Assembly (NCBI RefSeq): GCF_030269645.1
Contig: NZ_BSTR01000034.1
Coordinates: 20,935 to 84,934, forward strand
Source: Actinokineospora sp. NBRC 105648
Lineage (GTDB): Bacteria > Actinomycetota > Actinomycetes > Mycobacteriales > Pseudonocardiaceae
Length of the DNA: 64,000 nucleotides
Direction: 5' to 3'
The notes under the pieces were generated by a model. It saw only the letters and a program-made list of their open reading frames with translations, was not told where the DNA came from and ran no database searches. Numbering within the stretch: position 1 is the stretch's first letter; each line of letters begins with the position of its first letter. Shown one piece after another: positions 8,097-20,166 of the stretch. The translations under genes and the position numbers were made by a program.

Positions 8097-9195
8097 GGCG
8101 CACCTCCTGGAGCAGACGGTCGAGTGTGGCGACGCTGTGGCCGGCGAGCAACCGATCAATGTGCGGTAGCGCTACCGCGATACCGGACTGCACGGGCTCG
8201 TAGGTCGGAGACCCCGCATGGGGGTTCACCCACAAGACGCGGTGGGCAAGCCTTCCGAGCCGGGCCATCTGCTCCCCCAGCAACGAGACATCCCCGCGTT
8301 CCCAACCGTCAGAGAACACCACGACCACAGCCTGCCGCGCGACCCCGCGTTGGCCCCACCGGTCCAGGAACGCGCGCAAGGTCTCGCCAAGCCGTGTCCC
8401 ACCCGCGAAGTCGGGGACGGCACGCGCGGCCGCGGCCAGCGCCAACTCGGGGTCACGCTGGCGGAGCTGCCTCGTCAACCGGGTCAGGCGGGTGCCGAGG
8501 GTGAACACCTCGGCGGGCATCCGGCGGGTCACGGCGTGGCCGAAGCGCAGCAGGGCGTCGGCGTAGGGGCTCATCGAGCCGGACACGTCGATGAGCAGCA
8601 CGACGCGCCGCGACCTGGTGCCCCTGCGCTTGCGGGCGAGCCGGATGGGTTCGCCGCCCGCGGCCCGCATGATCCGGACGGTGCGGCGGGCATCGATTCG
8701 CCCGCGCCGGTCCGGCCGCCATCGCAGCGCCGCGCGCTGGGGCGGCTCAGGCCGCAAGAGGTCGATCATCTCGCGCAGGTGGGCGCGCTCCGCGGCGGTC
8801 AGCCCGGAGATGTCGCGGTCACGCAAGACCTCGATGGGGCTGGCCGTGCGATCGATGTGCGGAACGCCGTCCTCTTCGCCGATTCCGCTGTCCGGACTGA
8901 CGGCAAGCGCGGCGATGTGGCTCCGCTTGGGCCGGTGGTCCTTGACGACCCTGGATACGCGCGGGGTGTCGCCGGTGAACCAGGCGTGGAAGGCGGTGTC
9001 GTACCGAGGCAGGTCATCCGGTTCGGCGCAGAGCGTCAGCCGTCCTGCCCAGTACAGCTGACCGGGCACACCGGGATCGAGCAGGTGGATCGCAGCCAGG
9101 AACGCGCGCACGCGCGAAGGACCACAAGCCACCCCCGCCTCGCGCAACGCCACAGCGAAACCGACGAGGCCGGGCAACGGGTCTACCGGGCTCAT
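8089..9195 (-). CDS. coxE: CoxE-like VWA-domain protein
   Basis: 368 residues. The C-terminal half is a von Willebrand factor A domain with a complete MIDAS: DVSGSMSPY, a threonine in GGTRLGET, and FSDGWERGD. The N-terminal part matches VWA-CoxE proteins (Pro/Arg-rich, with PRYDTAFHAWF). In CO dehydrogenase systems CoxE works with the AAA+ ATPase CoxD in building the active site. A CoxD/MoxR-like ATPase is not adjacent here but occurs at 17.1 kb. The gene is the first of a minus-strand run continuing through xdhC into the cox operon. Function by family and context. Confidence 0.88.
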   Translation of the reverse strand: MSPVDPLPGLVGFAVALREAGVACGPSRVRAFLAAIHLLDPGVPGQLYWAGRLTLCAEPDDLPRYDTAFHAWFTGDTPRVSRVVKDHRPKRSHIAALAVSPDSGIGEEDGVPHIDRTASPIEVLRDRDISGLTAAERAHLREMIDLLRPEPPQRAALRWRPDRRGRIDARRTVRIMRAAGGEPIRLARKRRGTRSRRVVLLIDVSGSMSPYADALLRFGHAVTRRMPAEVFTLGTRLTRLTRQLRQRDPELALAAAARAVPDFAGGTRLGETLRAFLDRWGQRGVARQAVVVVFSDGWERGDVSLLGEQMARLGRLAHRVLWVNPHAGSPTYEPVQSGIAVALPHIDRLLAGHSVATLDRLLQEVRRA

Positions 9196-9371
9196 CCACG
9201 CATTCTTACCCTCTTAGGCCAAACGCGCCGGGGCGGAGTTCCGCGGTTACCCCGCCCGCACGCGCGTCTTATGCCATCCAACCCTCTTATGCCAACCAGC
9301 CGAGCAGGATCAAGATTGCGTGGGACTCCATCGCTTCTTCCTTCCTGTGTGGCGGAACCCGGGGATCCGGC

Positions 9372-9400
9372 CCCGGTGTGGCCCCCGTGGCCACACCGGG
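9372..9400. other. Perfect 12-bp hairpin in divergent gap upstream of crp-like gene
   Basis: CCCGGTGTGGCC (9372-9383) and GGCCACACCGGG (9389-9400) flank a 5-nt loop. No T-tract follows. It lies in the gap between the divergent coxE and Crp/Fnr genes, so it could be a regulator site or a 5'-leader structure. Short CTTATGCCA-like repeats near 9211-9295 share this gap. Confidence 0.5.
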
Positions 9401-9492
9401 AGCGTCACACCGATCCGGCCGCCGCTCTGCGTCCGATTACCCACAAGGCGAAACTCTGTGGCCGGTGGTCGGTTGGCCCTACGATCAAGGCC

Positions 9493-10155
9493 GTGGACCG
9501 GGCCTCGGTGACCTTCTGGGAGCTGTTGGACGACGCCCAGCGGGCGGCCGTGACGGCCGCGGGCACGGTGCGGCGGTTCGGCAAGGGCACCGTGATCATC
9601 CGCGAGGGCGACCGCGGCGGTTGGGTGCTGGTGCTCACCCGCGGCCGGGTCAAGGTCGTGGCCGCGGGCCCGGGCGGGCACCAGGCGGTGCTGTCGGTGC
9701 GCGGGCCCGGGGACATGCTGGGCGAGATGGCCGCCCTCGACGACCGGCCGCGCTCGGCCACCGTCACCGCGATCGAACCGGTCACCGGCCTGGTGATCCC
9801 GCCGGACCGGCTCACCCGCCTGTTGACCGAGCACCAGAGCATCAACGCGGTGTTCTTGCGCATCGTCACCGGCCGGCTGCGGTACGCGAACGAGCGCAGG
9901 CTGGAGCACGGTGACGCGGGCACCGCGCAACGCCTCGCCAGCCTCTTGGTCGACCTGTACACGCGCTACTGCGACACCGACGGCGAGACCCTGACGCTGC
10001 GGATGAGCCAGAGCGAGCTGGCGGGCCTGATCTCGGCCTCGCGCGAAGCGGTCACCCGCGCGCTGCGCACCCTGCGCGAGGAGGGCGTGGTGAGCACCGG
10101 CAGGCAACGGCTGGTCGTCCACGACATCGCCGCCCTGCGCCGCGCGGCCACCTGA
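9493..10155 (+). CDS. Crp/Fnr-family transcription regulator
   Basis: 220 residues from a GTG. Residues ~15-125 form a cyclic-nucleotide-binding-like beta-roll (REGDRGGWVLVLTRGRVKV, PGDMLGEMAALDDRPRSATV), followed by the dimerisation helix and a winged helix with the recognition segment MSQSELAGLISASREAVTRA near residue 170. No cysteine cluster typical of Fnr is visible. Effector-binding residues cannot be assigned safely. It is transcribed away from the coxE/xdhC/cox genes and could control them, or the neighbouring PadR/Pls locus, but the sequence does not decide this. Confidence 0.9.
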   Translation: MDRASVTFWELLDDAQRAAVTAAGTVRRFGKGTVIIREGDRGGWVLVLTRGRVKVVAAGPGGHQAVLSVRGPGDMLGEMAALDDRPRSATVTAIEPVTGLVIPPDRLTRLLTEHQSINAVFLRIVTGRLRYANERRLEHGDAGTAQRLASLLVDLYTRYCDTDGETLTLRMSQSELAGLISASREAVTRALRTLREEGVVSTGRQRLVVHDIAALRRAAT

Positions 10156-10238
10156 TCGCGCCGCGAGGCACCCGGTCGGGCGACAGGCCTCCCGGGCCGG
10201 TCACCCACACCGGCGAAATACCAACCTGAACGGGCGAC

Positions 10239-10538
10239 TCACTCCAGCTCGTCGGCCAGGTCCGCCAGCACCTGCTTGCAGTCGGCGAGCACCCGCTTCC
10301 CCCGTTTGGTGGTGCGGTAGCGCCGCACCCGCCTGCCGTCGACCACCTCGGTGCGCGACTTGAGCAGCCCGGCCTCCTGCAGCCGGTGCAGCAGCGGGTA
10401 GAGCGTCCCCGGCGACACGCGGTGCCCCCGAGCGGCCAGCTCCTCGGTGAGCCACGACCCGTGGACCTCGGCCTCGGCGGCGTGCCGCAGCACGCGCAGC
10501 CGCAGGGCGCCGTTCCTGAACTCCCGGACCACATCCAT
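10239..10538 (-). CDS. PadR-family transcription regulator
   Basis: A 99-residue PadR wHTH protein: the core VHGSWLTEELAARGHRVSPG and TLYPLLHRLQEAGLLKS (residues ~25-62) followed by RRVRRYRTTKRGKRVL, the wing and start of the C-terminal helix. The ATG at 10538 is chosen because the family starts about here. It is transcribed divergently from the large Pls-like gene, and the gap between them carries ATATC/GATAT inverted repeats of the kind PadR dimers bind. The simplest model is autorepression plus repression of the Pls-like gene, relieved by a small hydrophobic ligand. Confidence 0.9.
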   Translation of the reverse strand: MDVVREFRNGALRLRVLRHAAEAEVHGSWLTEELAARGHRVSPGTLYPLLHRLQEAGLLKSRTEVVDGRRVRRYRTTKRGKRVLADCKQVLADLADELE

Positions 10539-10547
10539 CGGTCCAAG

Positions 10548-10564
10548 ATATCGCACACCGATAT
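10548..10564. promoter_or_regulatory. Candidate PadR operator 1
   Basis: Inverted repeat ATATCG-N5-CGATAT, 10 bp upstream of the padR ATG. It overlaps the expected padR promoter. PadR operators are commonly AT-rich inverted repeats in the divergent promoter region. Confidence 0.6.
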
Positions 10565-10616
10565 CGGTTCGCCACATCAATCCGAATGCCCAGCAAAATC
10601 GAGGTCCAGGGCCCTG

Positions 10617-10633
10617 ATATCGGAAACAGATAT
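10617..10633. promoter_or_regulatory. Candidate PadR operator 2
   Basis: Inverted repeat ATATC-N7-GATAT, with a further GATATC at 10720-10725. All lie between the divergent padR and Pls-like genes in a stretch clearly richer in A/T than its surroundings. Confidence 0.5.
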
Positions 10634-10797
10634 CTACATCCGATAGCAAAAACGTTGCGGCACAGGGCACACGAACGTGTGAATCCCGACACGCCGGTAA
10701 TGGATCTGCGCGACAAGCCGATATCCCCGCCGGTAACGTGCACTGGTCACCGCGTCCCACCGAGACGCGAGCCTCAGCCGAAGGACACGCCGAAAAG

Positions 10798-14727
<3,930 letters not shown>

Positions 14728-14777
14728 GCCGCTCCGGGTCGTTCCCGCCACCGCCGCCAGTCCTGTTGAATAGCGGT

Positions 14778-16112
14778 ATGAGCGCCAAGGCTGAGCCGGC
14801 TCGCGCCGGCCAGCCCGGCGCGACCACGTCGTCGGACCCGTACCTGCCCGCGCACGGCAACGGCGGGTACCGGGTGGTCCACTACGACCTCGACCTGAAC
14901 TACCGGGTGGGTCCGGGCAGGCTGGACGGTCGCGCCCGGATCACCGCGGTCGCCGAGCACGCCCTGTCCCGGTTCAGCCTGGACTTCGGCGACCTGCGCG
15001 CCAACAAGGTCACCGTCGGCGGCAAGGCGGTCCGGCACGCCCAGCGCGGCCGCAAGCTGCACATCACCCCGGCCCGGCCGGTGCCCGCGGGTGCCGAGTT
15101 CACCGTGGAGGTCCGCTACGTCGGCACGCCCAAGCCGATCTCGAGCCACTGGGGCGACATCGGCTGGGACTACCTCGACGACGGCGTGATCGTGGCCAGC
15201 CAGCCGATCGGCGCGCCGTCCTGGTTCCCGTGCAACGACCACCCCAGCGACAAGGCGACCTACCGGATCGCGGTGACCGTGGCCGCGCCGTACCAGGTGG
15301 TGGTCACCGGCGTGCTCGACTCGCGCCGGTCCTCGGCGAGCACCACAACCTGGGAGTACCGGCTGTCCCAGCCGACCCCCACCTACCTGGTGAGTGTCCA
15401 AATCGGACGGTACGTGGAGTCCTCGTTCGCCGGCGTGCCGATGCACTCCGCGGTGCCCGCGCACCTGGTGTCCCGGTTCGCGCACGACTTCGGCCGCCAG
15501 CCCAGGATGCTGGTGGAGTTCGCCCGGATGTTCGGGCCGTACCCGTTCGAGCAGTACGGGGTGGTGGTCGTCGACGCCGAGCTGGACGCGCCGATCGAGG
15601 CGCAGTCGCTGTCGATCTTCGGCAGCAACCACGTCGACGGCAGGCGCGGCAGCGAGCACCTGGTGGCCCACGAGCTGGCGCACCAGTGGTTCGGCAACAG
15701 CCTCACCGTGTCGCAGTGGCGGCACATCTGGCTCAACGAGGGCTTCGCGACCTACGCGGAGTGGCTGTGGTCGGCGGTCTCCGGCGGCGAGTCGGCCGAC
15801 GCGCACGCCCGACGCGCCTGGCGCGAGCTGGCCGCCCGGCCGCAGGACCTGCGGCTGGCCGACCCGGGTGTGCGGCGCATGTTCGACGACCGGGTGTACC
15901 TGCGCGGCGCGGTGGCCCTGCACGCGCTCCGGTTGCGGCTGGGCGATTCCGCGTTCTTCGCCCTGGTGCGGGTGTGGACCTCGGCCAACCGGCACGGCAC
16001 GGTGTCCACAGCGGAGTTCACCACCCTGGCCCAGCGGCACACCACCTGGCCGCTGACCGAGCTGTTCTCGAACTGGCTCTACGAACCGGTTCTGCCCGCC
16101 TTCCCCCGCTGA
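14778..16112 (+). CDS. M1-family metallopeptidase
   Basis: 444 residues from the ATG at 14778. The zinc site HELAHQWFG near residue 297 with the third ligand in NEGFATYAEW is complete; the substrate-binding GAMEN-type loop is IEAQS here, as in several actinobacterial short M1 enzymes. The protein lacks the large C-terminal helical domain of PepN, and the length fits the short actinobacterial group. No signal peptide is evident. It lies 50 bp after the Pls-like gene in the same direction, so cotranscription is possible, and a peptidase could act on an amino polymer, but that is conjecture. Confidence 0.92.
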   Translation: MSAKAEPARAGQPGATTSSDPYLPAHGNGGYRVVHYDLDLNYRVGPGRLDGRARITAVAEHALSRFSLDFGDLRANKVTVGGKAVRHAQRGRKLHITPARPVPAGAEFTVEVRYVGTPKPISSHWGDIGWDYLDDGVIVASQPIGAPSWFPCNDHPSDKATYRIAVTVAAPYQVVVTGVLDSRRSSASTTTWEYRLSQPTPTYLVSVQIGRYVESSFAGVPMHSAVPAHLVSRFAHDFGRQPRMLVEFARMFGPYPFEQYGVVVVDAELDAPIEAQSLSIFGSNHVDGRRGSEHLVAHELAHQWFGNSLTVSQWRHIWLNEGFATYAEWLWSAVSGGESADAHARRAWRELAARPQDLRLADPGVRRMFDDRVYLRGAVALHALRLRLGDSAFFALVRVWTSANRHGTVSTAEFTTLAQRHTTWPLTELFSNWLYEPVLPAFPR

Positions 16113-16115
16113 GGT

Positions 16116-16146
16116 CCGCGGGTGGCACAGGGTCCGCCACCCGCGG
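16116..16146. terminator. Bidirectional hairpin between convergent genes
   Basis: CCGCGGGTGGC (16116-16126) pairs with GCCACCCGCGG (16136-16146). It lies between the M1 peptidase end (16112) and the convergent secreted-protein gene end (16160), the position expected of a shared terminator. There is no T-tract, as is common in actinobacteria. Confidence 0.7.
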
Positions 16147-16159
16147 GCCGACCCGGGGG

Positions 16160-16537
16160 TCAGACGGAGGAGACCAGCAGGTCCCAGCCCGCGATACCGG
16201 GGCGGAGCCGGTAGCTGCCCCAGGTCTTGGGCGAACTGGTCGCACCGTTGGCACCGGCGAAGTTGGCGTTCGTCGAGGTGTCGTAGGTGTCGAGGTAGAC
16301 CTCGCTGAACGTGGCGCCGGTCGGCTCGACGTTCAGGCTGTAGCCCGCGAAACCGAACAGGCAGGTGTAGTTGGCGAAGACGCTCGCCGAGACACCGGCC
16401 GTGCCCACGGTGTGGCACTTCACCGAGGTGGGATAGGTGTAGATGAACACGCTCGTGGTCGCCTGGGCCGGGACGGCCAGGGCGAGGGTGGCGATGCCCG
16501 CCACCGCGGTCGCGGCGATCCGAGTACCTACTGACAT
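16160..16537 (-). CDS. Small secreted protein of unknown function
   Basis: 125 residues. The ATG at 16537 follows GGAGAA. Residues 1-27 form a typical Sec signal (MSVGTRIAATAVAGIATLAL) ending AQA, with cleavage likely after residue 27. The mature part is Tyr/Thr/Ser-rich, with two cysteines (in VKCHTVG and YTCLFG) that could form a disulfide, and a pattern of short strands. I do not recognise a family. It is monocistronic between the convergent M1 peptidase and a 560-bp gene-free stretch. Confidence 0.75.
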   Translation of the reverse strand: MSVGTRIAATAVAGIATLALAVPAQATTSVFIYTYPTSVKCHTVGTAGVSASVFANYTCLFGFAGYSLNVEPTGATFSEVYLDTYDTSTNANFAGANGATSSPKTWGSYRLRPGIAGWDLLVSSV

Positions 16538-17101
16538 GGGTTCTCCAGTCCTCAGGTGGGTTTCGCTGATTCGGCAGTACAGCGATTCCAACGTTAACCA
16601 GCGGCCATAGACCCAAATGGAACGTTTGCCGGTGCCCGTCGTTCACCCACCGCGACGTTGAGCGGACACGGCTCAGGACTGGGGAGTGGCCCTGCGTGCG
16701 GGAAGCGCGATCGGGTCAGCGCGCGTGCGGCGAAGAGCCGAGCGCGGATGATCACTCTGCGCTGCCAGTTGTGTTCTGCGCCACAGCAACGGATCGGTGG
16801 TGGTCTGGTCCATTCGCCGGGAGGTGAACGCCCGGCGCCCGCCTCCCTTCGAGCAGGCGGGCGCCGGACGTGCCGCCCGCCGCCGACACGGCCCCGGTAG
16901 TGAGTCGGGACCGGGCGCGGGAGGCGCGGATCACGTTGCGGGGAAACCGGAGTAGCCCAGGGGGCTACCGCCCGAGCGGTCGGCAGGCACCGCCACCGGC
17001 CTGTGGCCCGACCGGCCGGGCGGGCACCGCGGTGCGGTGGCCTCCGGCTTGGTTTTCCCGCTGACCATGGTGCGCCAACCGAACGGGAGATCGCGACCGA
17101 T
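16538..17101. other. Gene-poor stretch with two hairpins
   Basis: No convincing gene. CCGGCGCCCGCC (16832-16843) pairs with GGCGGGCGCCGG (16856-16867); GTAGCCC (16952-16958) pairs with GGGCTAC (16962-16968) around a 3-nt loop. The second lies downstream of the minus-strand MoxR gene and may be its terminator. The left end should hold the promoter of the secreted-protein gene. Confidence 0.5.
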
Positions 17102-17977
17102 TTATCCGGCGAGCAGCGCGTCCAGGCCCGCGGCGACCACCCGGTCGGCGTCCTCGCGGTACTTGAGCACCGCGCCCAGGGTCAGCGCGGCGCTCTGCGC
17201 GTCGAGCTCGGTGCGGCCCAGCGCGAGCAGCGCCGCGGCCCAGTCGATGGTCTCGGCGACCCCCGGCGGCTTGAGCAGCTCTGCCGCGCGCAGCCTGCGC
17301 ACGGCGGTGGCGACCTGCTCGGCCAGTCGGGTGCCGAGGGCGGGCAGGCTGCGGCGCAGGATGGCCAGCTCGCGGTCGAGGCCAGGGTGGTCGAGCCAGT
17401 GGTAGAGGCAACGGCGCTTCAGCGCGTCGTGCACCTCGCGCGTGCGGTTGGAGGTGAGCACCACCAGCGGCGGCACCGCCGCCCGCACCTCGCCCAGCTC
17501 CGGCACCGTCACCGCGTTCTCGCTGAGCACCTCGAGCAGGAACGCCTCGAACTCGTCGTCGGCGCGGTCGACCTCGTCGACCAGCAGCACGCACGGCGCC
17601 TGCTCCAAGGCCCGCAGCAACGGCCGGGCGAGCAGGAAACGCCTGGTGTACAACGACTTCTCGGCCTGCTCGGGGTCCAGGTCGCCGCCCGCGGCCTCCA
17701 GCGCGCGCAGGTGCAGAAGCTGGCGCGGGAAGTCCCAGTCGTAGAGCGCCTGGGTGGCGTCGATGCCCTCGTGGCACTGCAACCTGATCAGCTCGACGCC
17801 CAGCGCGGCCGCCAAGGCCACCGCCAGCGCCGTCTTGCCGGTCCCCGGCTCGCCCTCGCAGAACAGCGGGCGCCCCATCCGCACGGCCAGGAACGCCGCC
17901 GTCGCCAGCCCCTCGTCGGCCAGGTAGCCCACCCGGTCGAGGGCCGCGGCCACCTCATCGGGCGAAGAGACCTGCAT
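17102..17977 (-). CDS. MoxR/CoxD-like AAA+ ATPase
   Basis: 291 residues. Walker A GEPGTGKTA near residue 41, Walker B LLVDEVDRAD near 129, sensor-1 VVLTSNRTREVHDALKRRC. These features and the length fit the MoxR/CoxD group, chaperone-like ATPases that act with VWA-domain partners. In CO dehydrogenase operons coxD lies next to coxE; here the only CoxE-like gene is 8 kb away at 8.1-9.2 kb, so this could be its detached partner or an unrelated MoxR protein. No VWA gene is adjacent. The gene is monocistronic on the minus strand. Confidence 0.88.
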   Translation of the reverse strand: MQVSSPDEVAAALDRVGYLADEGLATAAFLAVRMGRPLFCEGEPGTGKTALAVALAAALGVELIRLQCHEGIDATQALYDWDFPRQLLHLRALEAAGGDLDPEQAEKSLYTRRFLLARPLLRALEQAPCVLLVDEVDRADDEFEAFLLEVLSENAVTVPELGEVRAAVPPLVVLTSNRTREVHDALKRRCLYHWLDHPGLDRELAILRRSLPALGTRLAEQVATAVRRLRAAELLKPPGVAETIDWAAALLALGRTELDAQSAALTLGAVLKYREDADRVVAAGLDALLAG

Positions 17978-18106
17978 GCGGGCAACCCTAACCGCGCGGG
18001 CACCGCTGTGCCCGGCGTCACCAGGGACATCCCGGAGGTCGACCCGAGTCCGAATTCCGGGTCCATCCCCGATGCCGCCGACCCGCTGACCAGCGACTCT
18101 GGGGAC

Positions 18107-18328
18107 ATGAGCAACGACATCTTCGACCAGACCCGCGAGACCGTCCGCAAGTTCCGCCGCAGCCGCACCGACCGGATGGTCGCCGGGGTCTGCGGTGGCC
18201 TGGCCCGCTCGCTCGGCGTGGACGCCCCGCTGGTCCGGGTCATCCTGGTCGCCGCGACCCTGCTCGGCTTCGGCACCGGCGCGCTGATCTACCTGGCCTG
18301 CTGGATCCTGATGCCCGAGGAGGCCTGA
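18107..18328 (+). CDS. PspC-domain small membrane protein
   Basis: 73 residues. RTDRMVAGVCGGLARSLGVD is the PspC family signature; it is followed by one hydrophobic segment (VILVAATLLGFGTGALIYLA) and the WILMPEE ending. PspC proteins sit in the cytoplasmic membrane and are linked to envelope-stress responses. The ATG at 18107 gives the usual N-terminus for short actinobacterial members. The next gene starts 59 bp downstream in the same direction. Confidence 0.9.
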   Translation: MSNDIFDQTRETVRKFRRSRTDRMVAGVCGGLARSLGVDAPLVRVILVAATLLGFGTGALIYLACWILMPEEA

Positions 18329-18387
18329 CGGTCCCGAGGGCAAGACAGTCTGGCAGTCCCGAGGAGGCTCGGCAGTAGGGTCACCGG

Positions 18388-18687
18388 GTGGCTGACCAGC
18401 GAACCGGTACCGCCAAGGTCACCGTGCTGATCGCCGCGGCGGCGCTGTTCGCCGCGGGCGGGGTGGTCTGCTTCCTGGTCCTGCTCTTCGGCCCGGCGCT
18501 CGACCGGGGCTCCCCGGTCGGCGCCGCGATCGCCTACACCGCGGTGAGCCTGGCCACGACCGCCGCCGCTGTGATGTTGGCCATCCGCGCCACCTCCACC
18601 AAGCGCACGGTGCTGCTCGGCTGCGGAACGCTGCTGGTGGGGACGCTGCTCGCGGTCGGCGCGCTGCTGCTGTTGCTCACCGGCTGA
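18388..18687 (+). CDS. Small three-helix membrane protein, unknown function
   Basis: 99 residues from a GTG. Three hydrophobic segments (around residues 11-33, 43-66 and 74-97) are separated by short polar loops, with a cytoplasmic basic patch TSTKR. No named domain recognised. It follows the PspC gene in the same direction, so a shared role at the envelope is possible but unproven. Confidence 0.7.
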   Translation: MADQRTGTAKVTVLIAAAALFAAGGVVCFLVLLFGPALDRGSPVGAAIAYTAVSLATTAAAVMLAIRATSTKRTVLLGCGTLLVGTLLAVGALLLLLTG

Positions 18688-18784
18688 CCGGCGTTCGCGA
18701 ACTGGTCAGATCAAGGACGTATCCAGCGGCCCGCTCCCGCCTCTTCCAGGTGTCTGAGTAGAACTACGCGCCCTCGGAGACACC

Positions 18785-19012
18785 ATGAGCGACGACCGGC
18801 CGGGGCAGGCCGTCGACCGGCGGACCACCGCCTGGTCCACCCGTGCCGCCACCGGGCGCGCGGTGGGTCCGACCGCCGCGACCCCGCTCGGCCCGGCTGC
18901 CCGGGCCACCGAGCCCCGCCCGCGGCGGCTCGCGGCCCTGGTCACCCACGACGACCTGCCGGTGGACCACCTCGAGGGCGCGGCCGGGCGCGTCGACCGG
19001 ACGCTGGTGTGA
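18785..19012 (+). CDS. Short Ala/Thr/Pro-rich peptide upstream of chagasin-like inhibitor
   Basis: 75 residues; a GGAGA ribosome-binding site precedes the ATG at a normal distance, and codon use is strongly GC-biased, so it is likely translated. The first ~48 residues are low complexity; the end, LAALVTHDDLPVDHLEG then RVDRTLV, looks more constrained. No family recognised. It is followed 90 bp later by a chagasin-like protease inhibitor gene, suggesting a two-gene unit. It could be a secreted or processed peptide, but no classical signal is present. Confidence 0.6.
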   Translation: MSDDRPGQAVDRRTTAWSTRAATGRAVGPTAATPLGPAARATEPRPRRLAALVTHDDLPVDHLEGAAGRVDRTLV

Positions 19013-19102
19013 GCGCGGGGGCCCGCGGCGGCCGGACGGGTGCAGGGGACCTGTCCGACCGCCGCGCACCGCATGGTGTCGGCAGGGGAGAAGGAGCCAG
19101 TC

Positions 19103-19426
19103 ATGGCGTTGGTGCACCTGTCCGCCGAGGACGCGGGCGGGCCAACCGAGTTGCACCGGGGCGATACCGTCGAGTTGCGACTCCCGGAGTCGGCGACCGC
19201 GGGCTACCGCTGGCGGTGGCGGCTGCCGGAGGCCCTGCGCATGATCGCCGACGAGCACGTCCAGGCGACGGTCGGCGCGGGGGCGCCCGCGACCGGGAGC
19301 GCGGGCGAGCGGCGGATGGCCTTCGACGTGACCGCGTCCGGGCTGCACGAGCTCCGGGCCGAGCTGGCACGACCGTGGGAAGGGGAGGCGCGGGAGGCAC
19401 TGACCTTCGTGCTGCACGCGCTGTAG
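19103..19426 (+). CDS. Chagasin-like (I42 family) protease inhibitor
   Basis: 107 residues with a strong GGGAGAAGGAG site before the ATG. The central loop reads PESATAGYRWRWRLPE, matching the NPTTGY-W loop of chagasin-type inhibitors, and the flanking strand pattern (GDTVELRLPE, FDVTASGLHELRAELARPW, TFVLHAL) suits their Ig-like fold. These proteins block papain-like cysteine peptidases by wedging loops into the active site. No signal peptide is visible, so it may act inside the cell or exit by another route. No C1 peptidase is present in the window to name as a target. Confidence 0.82.
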   Translation: MALVHLSAEDAGGPTELHRGDTVELRLPESATAGYRWRWRLPEALRMIADEHVQATVGAGAPATGSAGERRMAFDVTASGLHELRAELARPWEGEAREALTFVLHAL

Positions 19427-19560
19427 GGACACTGATGGCGCAGCACTGCACCTGTTCGGGTGAGGCAGGCTGTGCCCAGACGCACGGGCCTGACGTCGGA
19501 CGATGTAGCCAGTGCCACCAGAATGCACAACCCCGGAAGACGAAGAATGGGGTGGGAGCG

Positions 19561-20166
19561 GTGACCGAGCTCCACACGGCAAGGACCAACCCGCCATGGG
19601 AGGGACTGGAGGGCTCCGAGCGGCACGCCGCGTGCGTGATCGCGGCGCGCGAGGGGCACAAGGAGGCCCTCGACGTCCTCGTGGCCGAGCTGACCCCGCT
19701 GGTGTGGCACATCGCCAGGGGAACCGGACTGGAGCGCGCCGCGGCCGAGGACGTCGTGCAGACCGTGTGGCTGGCGCTGGTGCGCCACGTCGACAAGGTC
19801 ACCGAGCCCAAGGCCGTGGCGGGCTGGCTGATCACGACCACCCGCCGCGAGGCCAACCGGACCAGGCAGCGGGGTTCGGCGCAGGTCGAGCTGTCCCCGG
19901 AGGTGGCCGAGCACGTGCCCAGCACGGAGCCGCAGCCCGAGGCCGAGGCGCTGCGCACTGAGCGCGACCACCGGCTCTGGTCGGCCTTCCACCGGCTCGA
20001 CCAGCGCTGCCAGGAACTGCTCCGGCTCACGGTGCTGGCCGGGCGCGCCGAGTACCGCGCCGTGGCCGAGGCGATGCGGATGCCGCACGGCAGCATCGGC
20101 CCCACCCGCGGCCGGTGCCTGAACTCGTTGCGCGCGCTGTACGACGATGGGGACGGTGGCAGATGA
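19561..20166 (+). CDS. ECF-type RNA polymerase sigma factor
   Basis: 201 residues from GTG 19561. Sigma region 2 is visible in DVVQTVWLALVRHVDKV and the following WLITTTRREANR; region 4 in RCQELLRLTVLAGRAEYRAV with the turn helix EAMRMPHGSIGPTRGRCLN. An in-frame ATG at 19435 would add 42 residues with a CTC...CSQC cysteine pattern, but codon bias there is much weaker, so the later start is preferred. Its stop overlaps the start of the next gene as ATGA; that gene encodes a partner seen with this sigma group. No anti-sigma factor is adjacent. Confidence 0.88.
   Translation: MTELHTARTNPPWEGLEGSERHAACVIAAREGHKEALDVLVAELTPLVWHIARGTGLERAAAEDVVQTVWLALVRHVDKVTEPKAVAGWLITTTRREANRTRQRGSAQVELSPEVAEHVPSTEPQPEAEALRTERDHRLWSAFHRLDQRCQELLRLTVLAGRAEYRAVAEAMRMPHGSIGPTRGRCLNSLRALYDDGDGGR

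Noticed and set aside
16658..16934. Small frames on both strands in the 16.5-17.1 kb gap
   Set aside because: No ribosome-binding site, no family resemblance, and they cross GC-rich hairpins.
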